From: Paenibacillus auburnensis | GTDB lineage: Bacteria > Bacillota > Bacilli > Paenibacillales > Paenibacillaceae | Length of the DNA: 64,000 bases | Reading direction: 5' to 3' | Assembly (NCBI RefSeq): GCF_927798115.1 | Contig: NZ_CAKMMG010000001.1 | Coordinates: forward strand, 744,001-808,000 | Shown here: in pieces, positions 10,097 to 18,671 of the stretch | How the letters are laid out: every line of letters starts with the position of its first letter | How positions within the stretch are numbered: position 1 is the first letter of the stretch | Notes under the pieces: generated by a model | The model's input: only the letters and a program-made list of their open reading frames with translations | Databases searched by the model: none | What the model was told of the DNA's origin: nothing | Translations under genes and position numbers: made by a program

Positions 10097-11518
10097 ATGG
10101 TTCTTCTTTATTTAATCTCGGCAATTGTTGTAGTAATCCTGCTTGCTTTGTTCAGTATTGTAAATTCTTATAAAAAGGTTCCGCCCAATCAGGCGATGAT
10201 TGTGTACGGCCTTGGCGGAAAAAGAGTGGTACAGGGCGGCGGGACATTCGTCATCCCCGGCTTCCAGAACAATAAAACCATCTCCATGATGCTGATGAGC
10301 TTTGATGTCATCCCGGCACAGGCAATGTTCTCCCGGCAAGGCATCAAGCTCAACCTGGAGGCAGTGGCTCAGATTAAGATCAAAAGTGATCCTACCGCTA
10401 TTCTGACTGCCAGCGAGCAGTTTATCGACCGGCCGGAAGAAGACCGCGAGACGATAATCCTTCATTCAGTGGAAGGCCATTTGCGCGGCTTAATCGGGCA
10501 ATTATCGGTGGAATCGATACTTAAGACACCTGACGAAATCAACAGCAAGATGCGGGAAACCTGCTCGGAGGACCTCGACAAGATGGGACTGGAAGTAGTC
10601 AGCTTCACCATTAAGAAAATTACCGACGACAAAGGCTACATCGATAATATGGGAGTTCCGGAAATTGAGCGTATCCGCCGCGATGCCAGCATTGCCAAAG
10701 CGGAAGCAGAACGCGATATTCAGATCAAGCAGGCTGAAGCTGAGAAAGAATCCTCCATTGCCAAAGCCAATGCACATCAAGCCACCATTGAAGCGGAAAC
10801 CGCGGCCCGCGCCAAGGAATCCCTGTTCGAGAAGGATCTGAACATTAAGCAGGCAGACTTTAAGCTGGAGACAGAAGTGAAGAAAGCCCAGGCGGATCTT
10901 GCGTACGAATTGCAGCAGAACAAAATCAAGCAGTCGCTGGTTACTGAACAGGTCAAAATTACGCAGATGGAAGCGGAAGCCAACCGGACTGTCCGGGAAA
11001 TCGAAGTGGAGCTGAGACAGAAAGAACTGGAGGCTACGGTGATTAAGCCTGCCCAGGCGGAAAACCAGGCTACGATTATGAGAGCAGAAGCAGCTAAGCA
11101 GCGGCAAATTCTCGAGGCGGAAGCTGAGGCAGCCACAACAACCAAACGCGGTCTGGCAACGGCGGAAGCAGAGCTGGCCAAGGGTAAAGCTAACGCGGAA
11201 ATTGTTCAGCTGGCTGGAGCGGCGGAAGCAGGCGCACTTGAGAAGAAAGCCGAAGCCTACAAACAGTTCACGCAAGCCGCGCTCACGGTAGAATTCCTGA
11301 AGGTTCTGCCTGAGCTGGCTGAAAAAATCGCTTCCCCTCTGGCTAAGGTGGATAAGATTACAGTGATTTCACAGGATGGAGCTTCATCCGGCGTGAACAA
11401 AATTACCGGAGATATCGCCAAAATCATGACCCAGATTCCTGAATTGACCCAGACACTAACCGGTATGAACGTGACCGAGGCGATTAGCGGGCTGCTCGGC
11501 AGAAATAAAGAGCAGTAA
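10097..11518 (+). CDS. floT: Flotillin family protein
   Basis: About 473 aa: an N-terminal membrane segment (LLYLISAIVVVILLALFSIV), the SPFH/band-7 domain (YKKVPPNQAMIVYGLGGKR to about residue 190), a long Ala/Glu-rich coiled coil (about 195-390) and a C-terminal hydrophobic tail. Flotillins scaffold membrane microdomains with NfeD partners; in B. subtilis the order is yuaF-floT-yuaI. The ATG at 10097 gives the cleanest N-terminus; GTG at 10085 is possible but sits on the ribosome site. It is co-transcribed with the upstream gene, so it should be under the c-di-AMP riboswitch. Confidence 0.93.
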   Translation: MVLLYLISAIVVVILLALFSIVNSYKKVPPNQAMIVYGLGGKRVVQGGGTFVIPGFQNNKTISMMLMSFDVIPAQAMFSRQGIKLNLEAVAQIKIKSDPTAILTASEQFIDRPEEDRETIILHSVEGHLRGLIGQLSVESILKTPDEINSKMRETCSEDLDKMGLEVVSFTIKKITDDKGYIDNMGVPEIERIRRDASIAKAEAERDIQIKQAEAEKESSIAKANAHQATIEAETAARAKESLFEKDLNIKQADFKLETEVKKAQADLAYELQQNKIKQSLVTEQVKITQMEAEANRTVREIEVELRQKELEATVIKPAQAENQATIMRAEAAKQRQILEAEAEAATTTKRGLATAEAELAKGKANAEIVQLAGAAEAGALEKKAEAYKQFTQAALTVEFLKVLPELAEKIASPLAKVDKITVISQDGASSGVNKITGDIAKIMTQIPELTQTLTGMNVTEAISGLLGRNKEQ

Positions 11519-11540
11519 TCCATTATCGAAGTATTATTCA

Positions 11541-11600
11541 AACCAGCTCTGTACAGCGGCGATAGCTATTCGTGCCGTACAGGGCTGGTTTCGTTTGTTT
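11541..11600 (+). terminator. Terminator after floT
   Basis: AACCAGC-TCTGTAC and GTACAG-GGCTGGTT form a long stem, followed by the T-rich TCGTTTGTTT. Confidence 0.75.
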
Positions 11601-11684
11601 CGGCCGGGATAAGTAGTTCAGGTCTGCTTAATCCTGTATAATAGCAAAATAAAACAGATTAGGATTGTTGGGGGCAGAATACAG

Positions 11685-12161
11685 ATGAACATAAGACAGA
11701 TCCAATTTTCAGACAATGGCCCAATCGAACGAATTATACGTGAATGCCTGATTGAATACGGAGGTAACCGTGACGGCCTGGCCTGGGCTGATGCGAGCAT
11801 GCATGATCTCTATAGCTATTACAATGCAGCAGAGAACCGGGCTTACTGGATTGTAGAAGAAGATGGGGAAGTGCTGGGAGGCTGCGGAATCGCCGCTTTT
11901 GACGGGTCGGATGAAGTGTGTGAATTGCAGAAAATGTACCTCACTACGTCAACCAGAGGTACAGGAATCGCCTCAGAGCTGTTACAGACTGCACTAGATT
12001 TTGCAAAGCTTCACTATAAACAATGTTACCTGGAAACGCTGCAGACCATGGCCGCCGCGAACCGCTTTTATCAGAAGCAGGGCTTTACACTGCTGGCGGA
12101 GCCGCTTGCCGGATCTGAGCATTTTGCCTGTGACGCCTGGTATATTAAGGATTTAAACTAG
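11685..12161 (+). CDS. GNAT family N-acetyltransferase
   Basis: 158 aa with the GNAT fold: the acetyl-CoA motif A is TRGTGIASELLQTAL (the R/Q-x-x-G-x-G/A signature) and motif B ends with AAANRFYQKQGFTLL. The substrate is unknown. In B. subtilis an acetyltransferase-like gene (yuaI) follows floT; this gene is in the equivalent position but is separated from floT by a terminator and a 90-base gap, so equivalence is only suggested. Confidence 0.85.
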   Translation: MNIRQIQFSDNGPIERIIRECLIEYGGNRDGLAWADASMHDLYSYYNAAENRAYWIVEEDGEVLGGCGIAAFDGSDEVCELQKMYLTTSTRGTGIASELLQTALDFAKLHYKQCYLETLQTMAAANRFYQKQGFTLLAEPLAGSEHFACDAWYIKDLN

Positions 12162-12192
12162 CTAGATTATTATCATGGAAGAGGTGAATCCA

Positions 12193-12999
12193 GTGATACT
12201 TCCAGTTCTGACCTCCACACTTGCTGCACAAATCCAGCAGTCTGAGACAGACTATCTCACGTCAAGAATTCAATCCATCCTTGAGCGAAATGGGAATCCG
12301 GAGGGAGTGGAGATTGCGCGTTTCGGGAATGCTGCTGCTTTTTACATCAGGACTATGCCTTGGGCGCTGTTTAATTCCGTTAAAGGACTCTCGGATGAAG
12401 ATAGTGATCAGTTGGAGGCTATCCTTCAGTTCTACCGGTCCAGAGACCGGGCCTTTCAGATCGATATCGATCCGGTCCGTTCCGGTTCCAGGCTATTCAC
12501 AGCTCTGGCAGAAAAGGGCTTGCATCAGACAGGCTTTCATTCTGTGCTATACGGGCTACCTAAGCAAGAACCGCCTGCGTCACAGTCTAATATAAAGATT
12601 ACTGAAATAACGCAGCCGTCTGAATTTGACGGTTTTGCCGAAATTCATTGCCTGGGCTCCGGAATGCCGCTATCTGCCAAACCTCATTTCATGAACAATA
12701 ATATTGGACTACTGAACAGACCGGGCTGGAAGCTGTTTCTGGCTACGCTTGACGATGTCCCGGCCGGAGTAGCAGTGATGCACATCAATGGGAGTATAGC
12801 TTCCTGCACGCTGGCTGCGACCGCGCCGGAATACCGGAACCATGGGATACAAACCGCGCTGATTCAGCGCAGACTATACGAAGCTCATCTTGCGGGTTGT
12901 CAGCTTGTTGCTTCACAGGCCAGCTTCGGATCCACCAGCCAGAATAATCTGGAGCGTGCAGGTTTCCGGATCGCCTGGACACGGTCAGTATGGGGTTGA
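12193..12999 (+). CDS. GNAT family N-acetyltransferase (two-domain)
   Basis: About 268 aa. The C-terminal half carries the acetyl-CoA motif PEYRNHGIQTALIQRR and a final SQNNLERAGFRIAWTRSVW; the N-terminal half is a degenerate GNAT-like domain. GTG at 12193 is six bases from AGAGGTG; the ATG at 12175 lacks a ribosome site. It is 31 bases downstream of another GNAT gene and probably in one transcript with it and the nucleotidase gene. The substrate is unknown. Confidence 0.78.
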   Translation: MILPVLTSTLAAQIQQSETDYLTSRIQSILERNGNPEGVEIARFGNAAAFYIRTMPWALFNSVKGLSDEDSDQLEAILQFYRSRDRAFQIDIDPVRSGSRLFTALAEKGLHQTGFHSVLYGLPKQEPPASQSNIKITEITQPSEFDGFAEIHCLGSGMPLSAKPHFMNNNIGLLNRPGWKLFLATLDDVPAGVAVMHINGSIASCTLAATAPEYRNHGIQTALIQRRLYEAHLAGCQLVASQASFGSTSQNNLERAGFRIAWTRSVWG

Positions 13000-13033
13000 A
13001 CAGAAAAATAGAATATACAATAGGAGACAATCA

Positions 13034-13591
13034 ATGAGAAAACCAATTATCGCAGTTGATATGGATGATACCATCTGCCATCTCGTTAAGCGGGCGATTT
13101 ATCATAACAATAATGAATTCCCGACCCATCTGCTACGCTATGAGGATATGTTCGACTGGAACAGTGACCATCTGCGCCATCCGGACAGCACGATGGATAT
13201 CTTTTTTGGAAGACCGGGCCTGTATGAGGAGCTTGAGCTGTTCGATGAGCATGTAGTTGGAGAGATGGAGAAGCTGCACAATGCTTATGATGTTATTATT
13301 GTGACTGCAGCTGTACCGAAAACCGTCGTAGAAAAATGGAACTGGCTGCAAAAGCATATGCCCTTTATCCCGGCCGATAACTTCTTTACCTGCAAGCGGA
13401 AGCATCTGATCAACTTCGATCTGCTGATTGACGATGGCCCGCATAATCTGCTGCCTGCTGTACAGGAGGGCAAAAAAGTACTGTGTATCCCGCATCCCTG
13501 GAATCTGAGAGCAAGGGAAGAATATGCATTCCCGCTGATGACCTCCTGGAAAGGTGCGAAAGAGCGGATTGATGAAATTCTACAATCGTAG
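13034..13591 (+). CDS. 5'(3')-deoxyribonucleotidase-like HAD phosphatase
   Basis: 185 aa starting at ATG 13034 after TAGGAG. HAD motif I is AVDMDDTICH (nucleophile Asp9, acid/base Asp11), motif II is IIVTAAV, and motif IV is LLIDDGPHNL. The length and the DMDDT form fit the NT5C (5'-nucleotidase, deoxy type C) family found in Bacilli, which dephosphorylates deoxynucleotides. The longer open frame to 12890 overlaps the GNAT gene and is not used. Confidence 0.85.
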   Translation: MRKPIIAVDMDDTICHLVKRAIYHNNNEFPTHLLRYEDMFDWNSDHLRHPDSTMDIFFGRPGLYEELELFDEHVVGEMEKLHNAYDVIIVTAAVPKTVVEKWNWLQKHMPFIPADNFFTCKRKHLINFDLLIDDGPHNLLPAVQEGKKVLCIPHPWNLRAREEYAFPLMTSWKGAKERIDEILQS

Positions 13592-13615
13592 CCATACATT
13601 GTTAAATGCTTATAA

Positions 13616-13655
13616 TCCTGTAGGCGCGATTGACAGACCGCCTGCAGGGACTTTA
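13616..13655 (+). terminator. Terminator-like hairpin after the nucleotidase gene
   Basis: TCCTGTAGGCG pairs with CGCCTGCAGGGA (two G-U pairs), followed by CTTTAT. It overlaps the spacer of the next promoter, so termination strength is uncertain. Confidence 0.45.
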
Positions 13656-13682
13656 TACTTAAGTCACTTAAACGTATAAGTG
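13630..13682 (+). promoter_or_regulatory. Sigma-A promoter with palindromic operator for the maltodextrin genes
   Basis: A consensus -35 TTGACA at 13630 and -10 TATACT at 13654 are spaced 18 bases. Immediately downstream, at 13665-13682, lies CACTTA-N6-TAAGTG, an inverted repeat that would cover the transcription start. Its position suggests repressor control of the GH13 gene. The regulator is not identified in the window. Confidence 0.6.
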
Positions 13683-13716
13683 GAATTCAAATTCCCGCTA
13701 TGAGGAGTGTACTGCT

Positions 13717-15579
13717 ATGGATTTAGCGGCTTTTATTCATGAACCTAAAGGGGCATTATCATACGCCATTGATTCTGAGACCCTGCATATCCGCATCAAA
13801 ACGAGAAAAGATGATATCCAGTCGGTCACCTTGCTGGCTATTGATCCGTTCAACTGGAAACCGGTAGCCAAGGATTCGCATGTCTATGAGTTTGCTGTAG
13901 ATACAATGCAGCATGTGGAGATGAAGAAGGAGTATGTTACCCGGTACCACGACTGCTGGTTTGCCGAGCTTACCGGATTCAACTGGAGAAGAATTAAGTA
14001 TGGCTTTGTGCTGAATGACGGCAATGATTATTGTTTTGCCGGCTGCCAGCAGTTCGTTCCGCTTCCCAAAGACTGGACACCGCCTAAGGATCACACGAAC
14101 TATTTCCATTATCCTTATATTCTGGAAGAAGATCTGTATGAGGCGCCGTCGTGGGTAAAAGATACTGTATGGTATCAGATTTTTCCGGACCGTTTCAACC
14201 GGGGTTCTGCTGCAGAGGATGCGAAAGATAGGGAAGATCTACTGGAATGGGGCAGTGATGAGCTGGACGGCGTTCATAAAAAGTTCGGCGGAAATTTGCA
14301 GGGTGTCATTGAGAAGCTGGACTACATCCGGGATCTGGGCTGTGACGGCATTTATTTCACACCTATTTTTGATTCGCCAAGCTCACACAAATATGATACG
14401 AAAGATTATTTCAAGATTGATCCGCAGTTCGGCGACAATAGTAAACTTGGCGTTCTAGTAGAAGAGGCGCACAAGCGGGGTATTCGGGTCATGCTCGATG
14501 CAGTGTTCAACCATTGCGGCTATGAGCACCCGTTCTGGCAGGATGTATTGAAGCACGGCAGCAGCTCGCCTTATTTTGACTACTTCTATATCCTGGACGC
14601 GGACAAACCAGTGGTACCTGACACTGCGCTTGCGGCCAGTGAAGGCTATTATTTCGGAGAGCATCTGAATTACCGGACGTTTGCGTATACGGAGCAGATG
14701 CCCAAGTGGAATACCGGCAATCCTGCGGCAAGGGAGTATCTGTTAAGCGCAGCTGTCTATTGGACGGAACAATATAATATAGACGGCTGGCGGCTCGATG
14801 TGGCGAACGAAGTCTCCCATGATTTTTGGCGGGAATTCCGAAAACGGATCAAGGCCATCCGCAAAGACATTTATATTCTCGGAGAAAACTGGCTCTATTC
14901 GAATCCGTGGCTGCAGGGTGACCAGTTCGATGGGGTGATGAATTATGAGTTCACTGGACCGGTTACCCGGTACTTCGGGAAGGATCTTCCGGAACAGGAG
15001 CAGTATACTGCTGAGGATTTTGTGTATGCCATCAATCAGCTGCTGGTCAGCTATCCTAAGCATGTAGCGCGCAATATGTTCAATCTGCTCGACAGCCATG
15101 ATACCGCGCGGATTCTGCACTTTTGCGGAGGAGACCCGGAGCTGGTGAAGCTTCCTTATGTCTTCCTGCTGACCTATGGCGGTTCACCAAGCATCTATTA
15201 TGGCGGTGAGGTTGGCCTGGGCGGGGACGAACATCATAACCGTCAGTGTATGCCCTGGAAGCCGGACCAGCAGAATCTGGCGCTTTATCAAACGATCCGC
15301 AGACTGATCGGACTCCGCAAGGAGAATCCGCTGTTTAAGGCGATTGATATCGGGTGGCTGTCCGCAGGGGGAGCAACCAATACATTGATTTACAAAAAAG
15401 AAAGCAGCAGCGGAACCCTGTTTGTGCTCATCCATAATTCCAGCGAGCCAGCCGATATTGGGCTTCCCAGCGAAATGCAAGGACGGAAAATGAGAGATTT
15501 GTACAATGATCAGCCGGTTGAAACCGCTGCGGAAATCCGGATGGAAGCATATTCGTTTAGACTGCTGGCAGCGGAGTAA
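13717..15579 (+). CDS. Alpha-glycosidase, GH13 (neopullulanase/cyclomaltodextrinase type)
   Basis: 620 aa: an N-terminal CBM34-like beta domain (residues about 1-130), the (beta/alpha)8 barrel beginning VKDTVWYQIFPDRF, and a C-terminal beta domain. The catalytic residues are visible: nucleophile Asp361 in DGWRLDVANE, acid/base Glu390 in ILGENW, and Asp462 in LLDSHDTAR. With no signal peptide it acts in the cytoplasm on imported malto-oligosaccharides or cyclodextrins. It forms a two-gene unit with the following hydrolase (25-base gap). Confidence 0.93.
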   Translation: MDLAAFIHEPKGALSYAIDSETLHIRIKTRKDDIQSVTLLAIDPFNWKPVAKDSHVYEFAVDTMQHVEMKKEYVTRYHDCWFAELTGFNWRRIKYGFVLNDGNDYCFAGCQQFVPLPKDWTPPKDHTNYFHYPYILEEDLYEAPSWVKDTVWYQIFPDRFNRGSAAEDAKDREDLLEWGSDELDGVHKKFGGNLQGVIEKLDYIRDLGCDGIYFTPIFDSPSSHKYDTKDYFKIDPQFGDNSKLGVLVEEAHKRGIRVMLDAVFNHCGYEHPFWQDVLKHGSSSPYFDYFYILDADKPVVPDTALAASEGYYFGEHLNYRTFAYTEQMPKWNTGNPAAREYLLSAAVYWTEQYNIDGWRLDVANEVSHDFWREFRKRIKAIRKDIYILGENWLYSNPWLQGDQFDGVMNYEFTGPVTRYFGKDLPEQEQYTAEDFVYAINQLLVSYPKHVARNMFNLLDSHDTARILHFCGGDPELVKLPYVFLLTYGGSPSIYYGGEVGLGGDEHHNRQCMPWKPDQQNLALYQTIRRLIGLRKENPLFKAIDIGWLSAGGATNTLIYKKESSSGTLFVLIHNSSEPADIGLPSEMQGRKMRDLYNDQPVETAAEIRMEAYSFRLLAAE

Positions 15580-15604
15580 ACTAAATTATGCAGGAGGAAC
15601 AGTC

Positions 15605-17863
15605 ATGACATCAGGTGCAAAACCGTCTATTCTGGACAAAATGACGATGACCGTTGAACGGAAGGACAACCGCGCAGTCTCGTTCACCAATAAAGAAGCG
15701 GTATATTACTTTACCCAATCCCATGTAACGGATCATCCTGAACACGCTTATTTTGAGGGATTGAACGTGGCGAAGAACCGGCTCTTTGGCGGATATACTT
15801 TATATGCAGACCATCAAAAGCTGGATAATCAGCAAGCAGCGGTTAAGGTCAGCCCTTATTCCATGATCCGTACTCACGGCAGCCTGACCGAAGAGCTGTG
15901 GCTGTTTGATTACCGGAATGTGCTTGAAGTAAGCCTGAACGGGGCAGGGAAAGACATTGGGATTACGCTAAAAGGAAAAGAGCTGGAGTATTTGAAGCTC
16001 AGTGGGAATACCGCTTATTTCAAGGCCATGGAAGGGGAGTGGATCATTGCACTGCGTCCCCGGAATGACCATCCGTTATCGCTGCGGAGCAAGGTCTTCC
16101 ATACAGTTGGCGAAGCCGGGGGCTTCTATATTTCCGCTGCCCGGACATTAGCTGAAGCCGCTGCCTTAATTCAGGATACTGAAAAGCACGCAAACCGGCT
16201 GAAGGCTGAGCGCATTAAGCGTATGGAGGATTTTTTGCAGCAGAATGCTTATGTTACCAGTAGCAATGAACCGCTGACGCTCGCACTCCGCTGGCTCAGC
16301 CTGACGATGGATCAGCTCGTAACCAGACAACAGGGAGAGGGGATCTATGCCGGACTCCCCTGGTTCAATGAATACTGGGGCCGCGATCAGTTCATCGCTC
16401 TTCCGGGTGCGGTACTGGTCAGCGGCCAGTTCGAAACGGCTAAGCATATTCTTATGTCCTTTGCAGAATACCAGAACACAGATGAGACCTCGAAGTATTA
16501 TGGCAGAGTTCCGAATATCCTGGCACCGGAGAATATTGACTACCACACGACTGACGGGACCCCGAGGTTTATTATCCAGCTGCAGGATTATGTTAAATAT
16601 TCCGGGGATACAGAGGTTATTAAAAAGCTGTACCCGGCGGTGCGCAGCAGTATCGAAGGTTCGCTCAAGTACTGGGTGGATGCCAAAGGCTATCTCACCC
16701 ATGATGACAATGAGACCTGGATGGATGCACGGGATGCTAACCTAAACTCCTACTCTCCGCGGGAAACCCGCGCCAATGATATACAGGCCCTGTGGTATCA
16801 CCAGCTGCGGGCAGGTGTGTATTTTGCAGAATATATGGGCGATCAGAAGAATGCAGAGCAGTGGGGAAGCCTGGCTGACCGGTTAAAAAGCAATTTCGAA
16901 CGGGATTTCCGCGATCCGTCACATCCGTATCTGGCGGACCGTTTGGATGCTGCTGACGAGCCGGAGTTCTCTCTGCGTCCGAACCAGCTGTTTGCTTTTG
17001 ACATGTTCGAAGATCGTGACTTTAAGGATGCCGCAGTCCGTACTGCATGGGAGGAGCTGGTATATCCTTGGGGCGTTGCTTCCCTTGACCGGCAGCATCC
17101 ATTCTTCCATCCCTTCCATCTGACAGAGAAGTATCATAAAGATGAAGCTTATCATAACGGCACCGTGTGGACCTGGCTGAACGGCATTGCCATGCAGCGC
17201 ATGATTGAAGCCGGGCAGGAAGAAACCGCATATAAACTCTTCCATAATATGAACTGGCAGGCGCTTCATCTTGGGGTCGTCGGAGGACTGAGTGAGAACC
17301 TGGATGCCTACCCGCATGAAGGAGAGAGCTGGGCCAAACTGACCGGTGCCTATCTGCAGGCCTGGTCCAATGCGGAGCAGTTGCGTGTATGGTATCAGTA
17401 TTTCCTGGGCGTAAGGCCTGATATGATCCATCATACAGTTCGGCTTGCTCCGCGAATTCCGCAGGAGTTAAGAGATCTCCATTATCATGTAAAAGTCGGA
17501 GAGGGTATGATTGAGGCTGAATATTCAGCGAATAACGCGGAGCAGCTGTACACCTACCGCTTCAAGGGAATCAAACTTCAGGCAGTGATCGATATTGCGC
17601 CGTTTGCCGAGCTGGAGCTTGAGGCCGAAGCGGGAGCTGAGCTGCGGATAAGCCGGACAGGGCAGGAGCTTGAGATTGAACTGGTGAATGGAAGCGGTGA
17701 AATCTTCAGGCAGCTAACTGTCCAACCTTCTAAGGACAGAATAGAGCAGCAGCTGCACAGCGACCAGTTCTTTGCGGGTGTGCATTTTGCAGAGCCGCTT
17801 GTACTGCAGAAGCATCCGGTAATGCAGCGCGAAAATACAACGGTTGTAGTAACAGAGGAATAG
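15605..17863 (+). CDS. Amylo-alpha-1,6-glucosidase-like (alpha/alpha)6 glycoside hydrolase
   Basis: 752 aa from ATG 15605 with GGAGGAAC upstream. The central to C-terminal part is an (alpha/alpha)6 barrel of the glycogen-debranching type (GH133-like): GLPWFNEYWGRDQFIALPGA, DNETWMDARD, RPNQLFAFDM, HNGTVWTWLNG and the end of the barrel near GESWAKLTGAYLQAWSNAEQ. The N-terminal ~220 residues are a beta-rich domain. The neighbouring GH13 enzyme suggests joint intracellular breakdown of branched maltodextrin or glycogen. The precise linkage specificity cannot be read from sequence. Confidence 0.82.
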   Translation: MTSGAKPSILDKMTMTVERKDNRAVSFTNKEAVYYFTQSHVTDHPEHAYFEGLNVAKNRLFGGYTLYADHQKLDNQQAAVKVSPYSMIRTHGSLTEELWLFDYRNVLEVSLNGAGKDIGITLKGKELEYLKLSGNTAYFKAMEGEWIIALRPRNDHPLSLRSKVFHTVGEAGGFYISAARTLAEAAALIQDTEKHANRLKAERIKRMEDFLQQNAYVTSSNEPLTLALRWLSLTMDQLVTRQQGEGIYAGLPWFNEYWGRDQFIALPGAVLVSGQFETAKHILMSFAEYQNTDETSKYYGRVPNILAPENIDYHTTDGTPRFIIQLQDYVKYSGDTEVIKKLYPAVRSSIEGSLKYWVDAKGYLTHDDNETWMDARDANLNSYSPRETRANDIQALWYHQLRAGVYFAEYMGDQKNAEQWGSLADRLKSNFERDFRDPSHPYLADRLDAADEPEFSLRPNQLFAFDMFEDRDFKDAAVRTAWEELVYPWGVASLDRQHPFFHPFHLTEKYHKDEAYHNGTVWTWLNGIAMQRMIEAGQEETAYKLFHNMNWQALHLGVVGGLSENLDAYPHEGESWAKLTGAYLQAWSNAEQLRVWYQYFLGVRPDMIHHTVRLAPRIPQELRDLHYHVKVGEGMIEAEYSANNAEQLYTYRFKGIKLQAVIDIAPFAELELEAEAGAELRISRTGQELEIELVNGSGEIFRQLTVQPSKDRIEQQLHSDQFFAGVHFAEPLVLQKHPVMQRENTTVVVTEE

Positions 17864-17883
17864 GCCGTATGCATTCGGAGACC

Positions 17884-17916
17884 AAAAAGACCAGTCATTT
17901 TAAGGCTGGTCTTTTT
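17884..17916. terminator. Bidirectional terminator
   Basis: AAAAAGACCAG and CTGGTCTTTTT form an 11-bp stem after the GH133-like gene. Confidence 0.9.
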
Positions 17917-17984
17917 GGGGTTAACCCTCAATTCCGCTGCAGGGAGTCCGTCAGCTTAAGAGAAAAGGGCTTACAATTCTATTT

Positions 17985-18012
17985 TACAAAGAAAGCCCCT
18001 ATGCGGGGCCGT
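17985..18012 (-). terminator. Terminator of the 73-aa gene
   Basis: On the minus strand GGCCCC-GCATA-GGGGCT is followed by TTCTTTG just after the stop of the 18016-18237 gene. Confidence 0.7.
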
Positions 18013-18015
18013 ATG

Positions 18016-18237
18016 TTAGTATCTGTGTGCGTATTTGCGGAGTTCCTCAGGAATGCTGATTTCCCCTAAAATCTCTTCAACAGCCTGCCATGCCTCTTGA
18101 AAAACACCACCGCTATAACTCGTCCGGTTCCGGGCGGGTCCGGTCATTGACATATCAAATACGATATATTCCCCGACATCTTCAATCACTCTAAAGCTTA
18201 CTGCACGGTCATTTTTCTGAATCCGTACTTCTTCCAT
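18016..18237 (-). CDS. Small protein of unknown function
   Basis: 73 aa with GAGGAGG seven bases before the ATG and its own terminator, so it is a convincing monocistronic gene. It is acidic and soluble, with an N-terminal EEVRIQKNDRAVSFRVIED strand region and a C-terminal helix EAWQAVEEILGEISIPEE. I do not recognise the family. Confidence 0.65.
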   Translation of the reverse strand: MEEVRIQKNDRAVSFRVIEDVGEYIVFDMSMTGPARNRTSYSGGVFQEAWQAVEEILGEISIPEELRKYAHRY

Positions 18238-18395
18238 GATGCTTCCTCCTCATTGGATGTACCTGTATAAAGACATATTCACTAATAGAATTATACTATT
18301 ATCGTGCATGTGCATCAATTCACAAATGTGATTTGTATAGTTACCAATAATGAGAGGAGAAAAGAGTATAGATCTTCCATTGTAATGAGATTATC

Positions 18396-18548
18396 ATTAA
18401 TCTGACCCACTTTGGATGAAAGAGTAGGATCAACGGGATTTATCCCATTAATCTGGCTCACTTTGGGTGAAAGAGCTGAATCAACGGGATTTATCCCATT
18501 AATCTTGCCCACTTTGGGTGAAAGAGCTGAATCAAAGGGATTTATCCC
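18396..18548. repeat. Three tandem 51-bp repeats
   Basis: Three head-to-tail 51-bp copies lie at 18396-18446, 18447-18497 and 18498-18548, each ending GGGATTTATCCC and differing at a few positions; copies 2 and 3 are nearly identical. 51 is a multiple of three, and the minus strand reads through all copies as a 17-residue repeat (INGINPVDSALSPKVSQ-like) in a 65-codon ORF with no convincing ribosome site. Similar 'KVGQIN...' repeats occur, from memory, in Paenibacillus intergenic regions. The rest of the 18238-18636 gap shows nothing else recognisable. Confidence 0.8.
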
Positions 18549-18636
18549 TTTGATCCTAACCCAAGCACTTAGCCCGCATGCTCACTAGTCCGCCATGTGC
18601 GTTCCTGCAGCCCCATAAAAGGGTCTATGCACATGT

Positions 18637-18652
18637 TATAACACGTGTTATA
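18637..18652. promoter_or_regulatory. LacI operator, copy 1 (perfect 16-bp palindrome)
   Basis: TATAACACGTGTTATA, a perfect palindrome with the central CG typical of LacI/GalR sites, lies just before the ribosome site of the LacI gene; its TATAAC half could serve as the -10. The identical 16 bases recur at 19867. The position implies autoregulation. Confidence 0.8.
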
Positions 18653-18671
18653 CTTTTGCCGAGGTGCTGAT

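Noticed and set aside
10502..11275. 257-aa ORF antisense to floT
   Set aside because: Cys/Phe/Leu-rich composition is what the complement of Ala/Glu/Lys coiled-coil codons gives; no independent evidence.
18315..18512. 65-aa minus-strand ORF across the 51-bp repeats as a gene
   Set aside because: No convincing ribosome site, and the ORF is explained by the repeat unit being a multiple of three; kept as a repeat only.
18396..18548. CRISPR array
   Set aside because: Units are directly adjacent with no spacers, and no cas gene is in the window.
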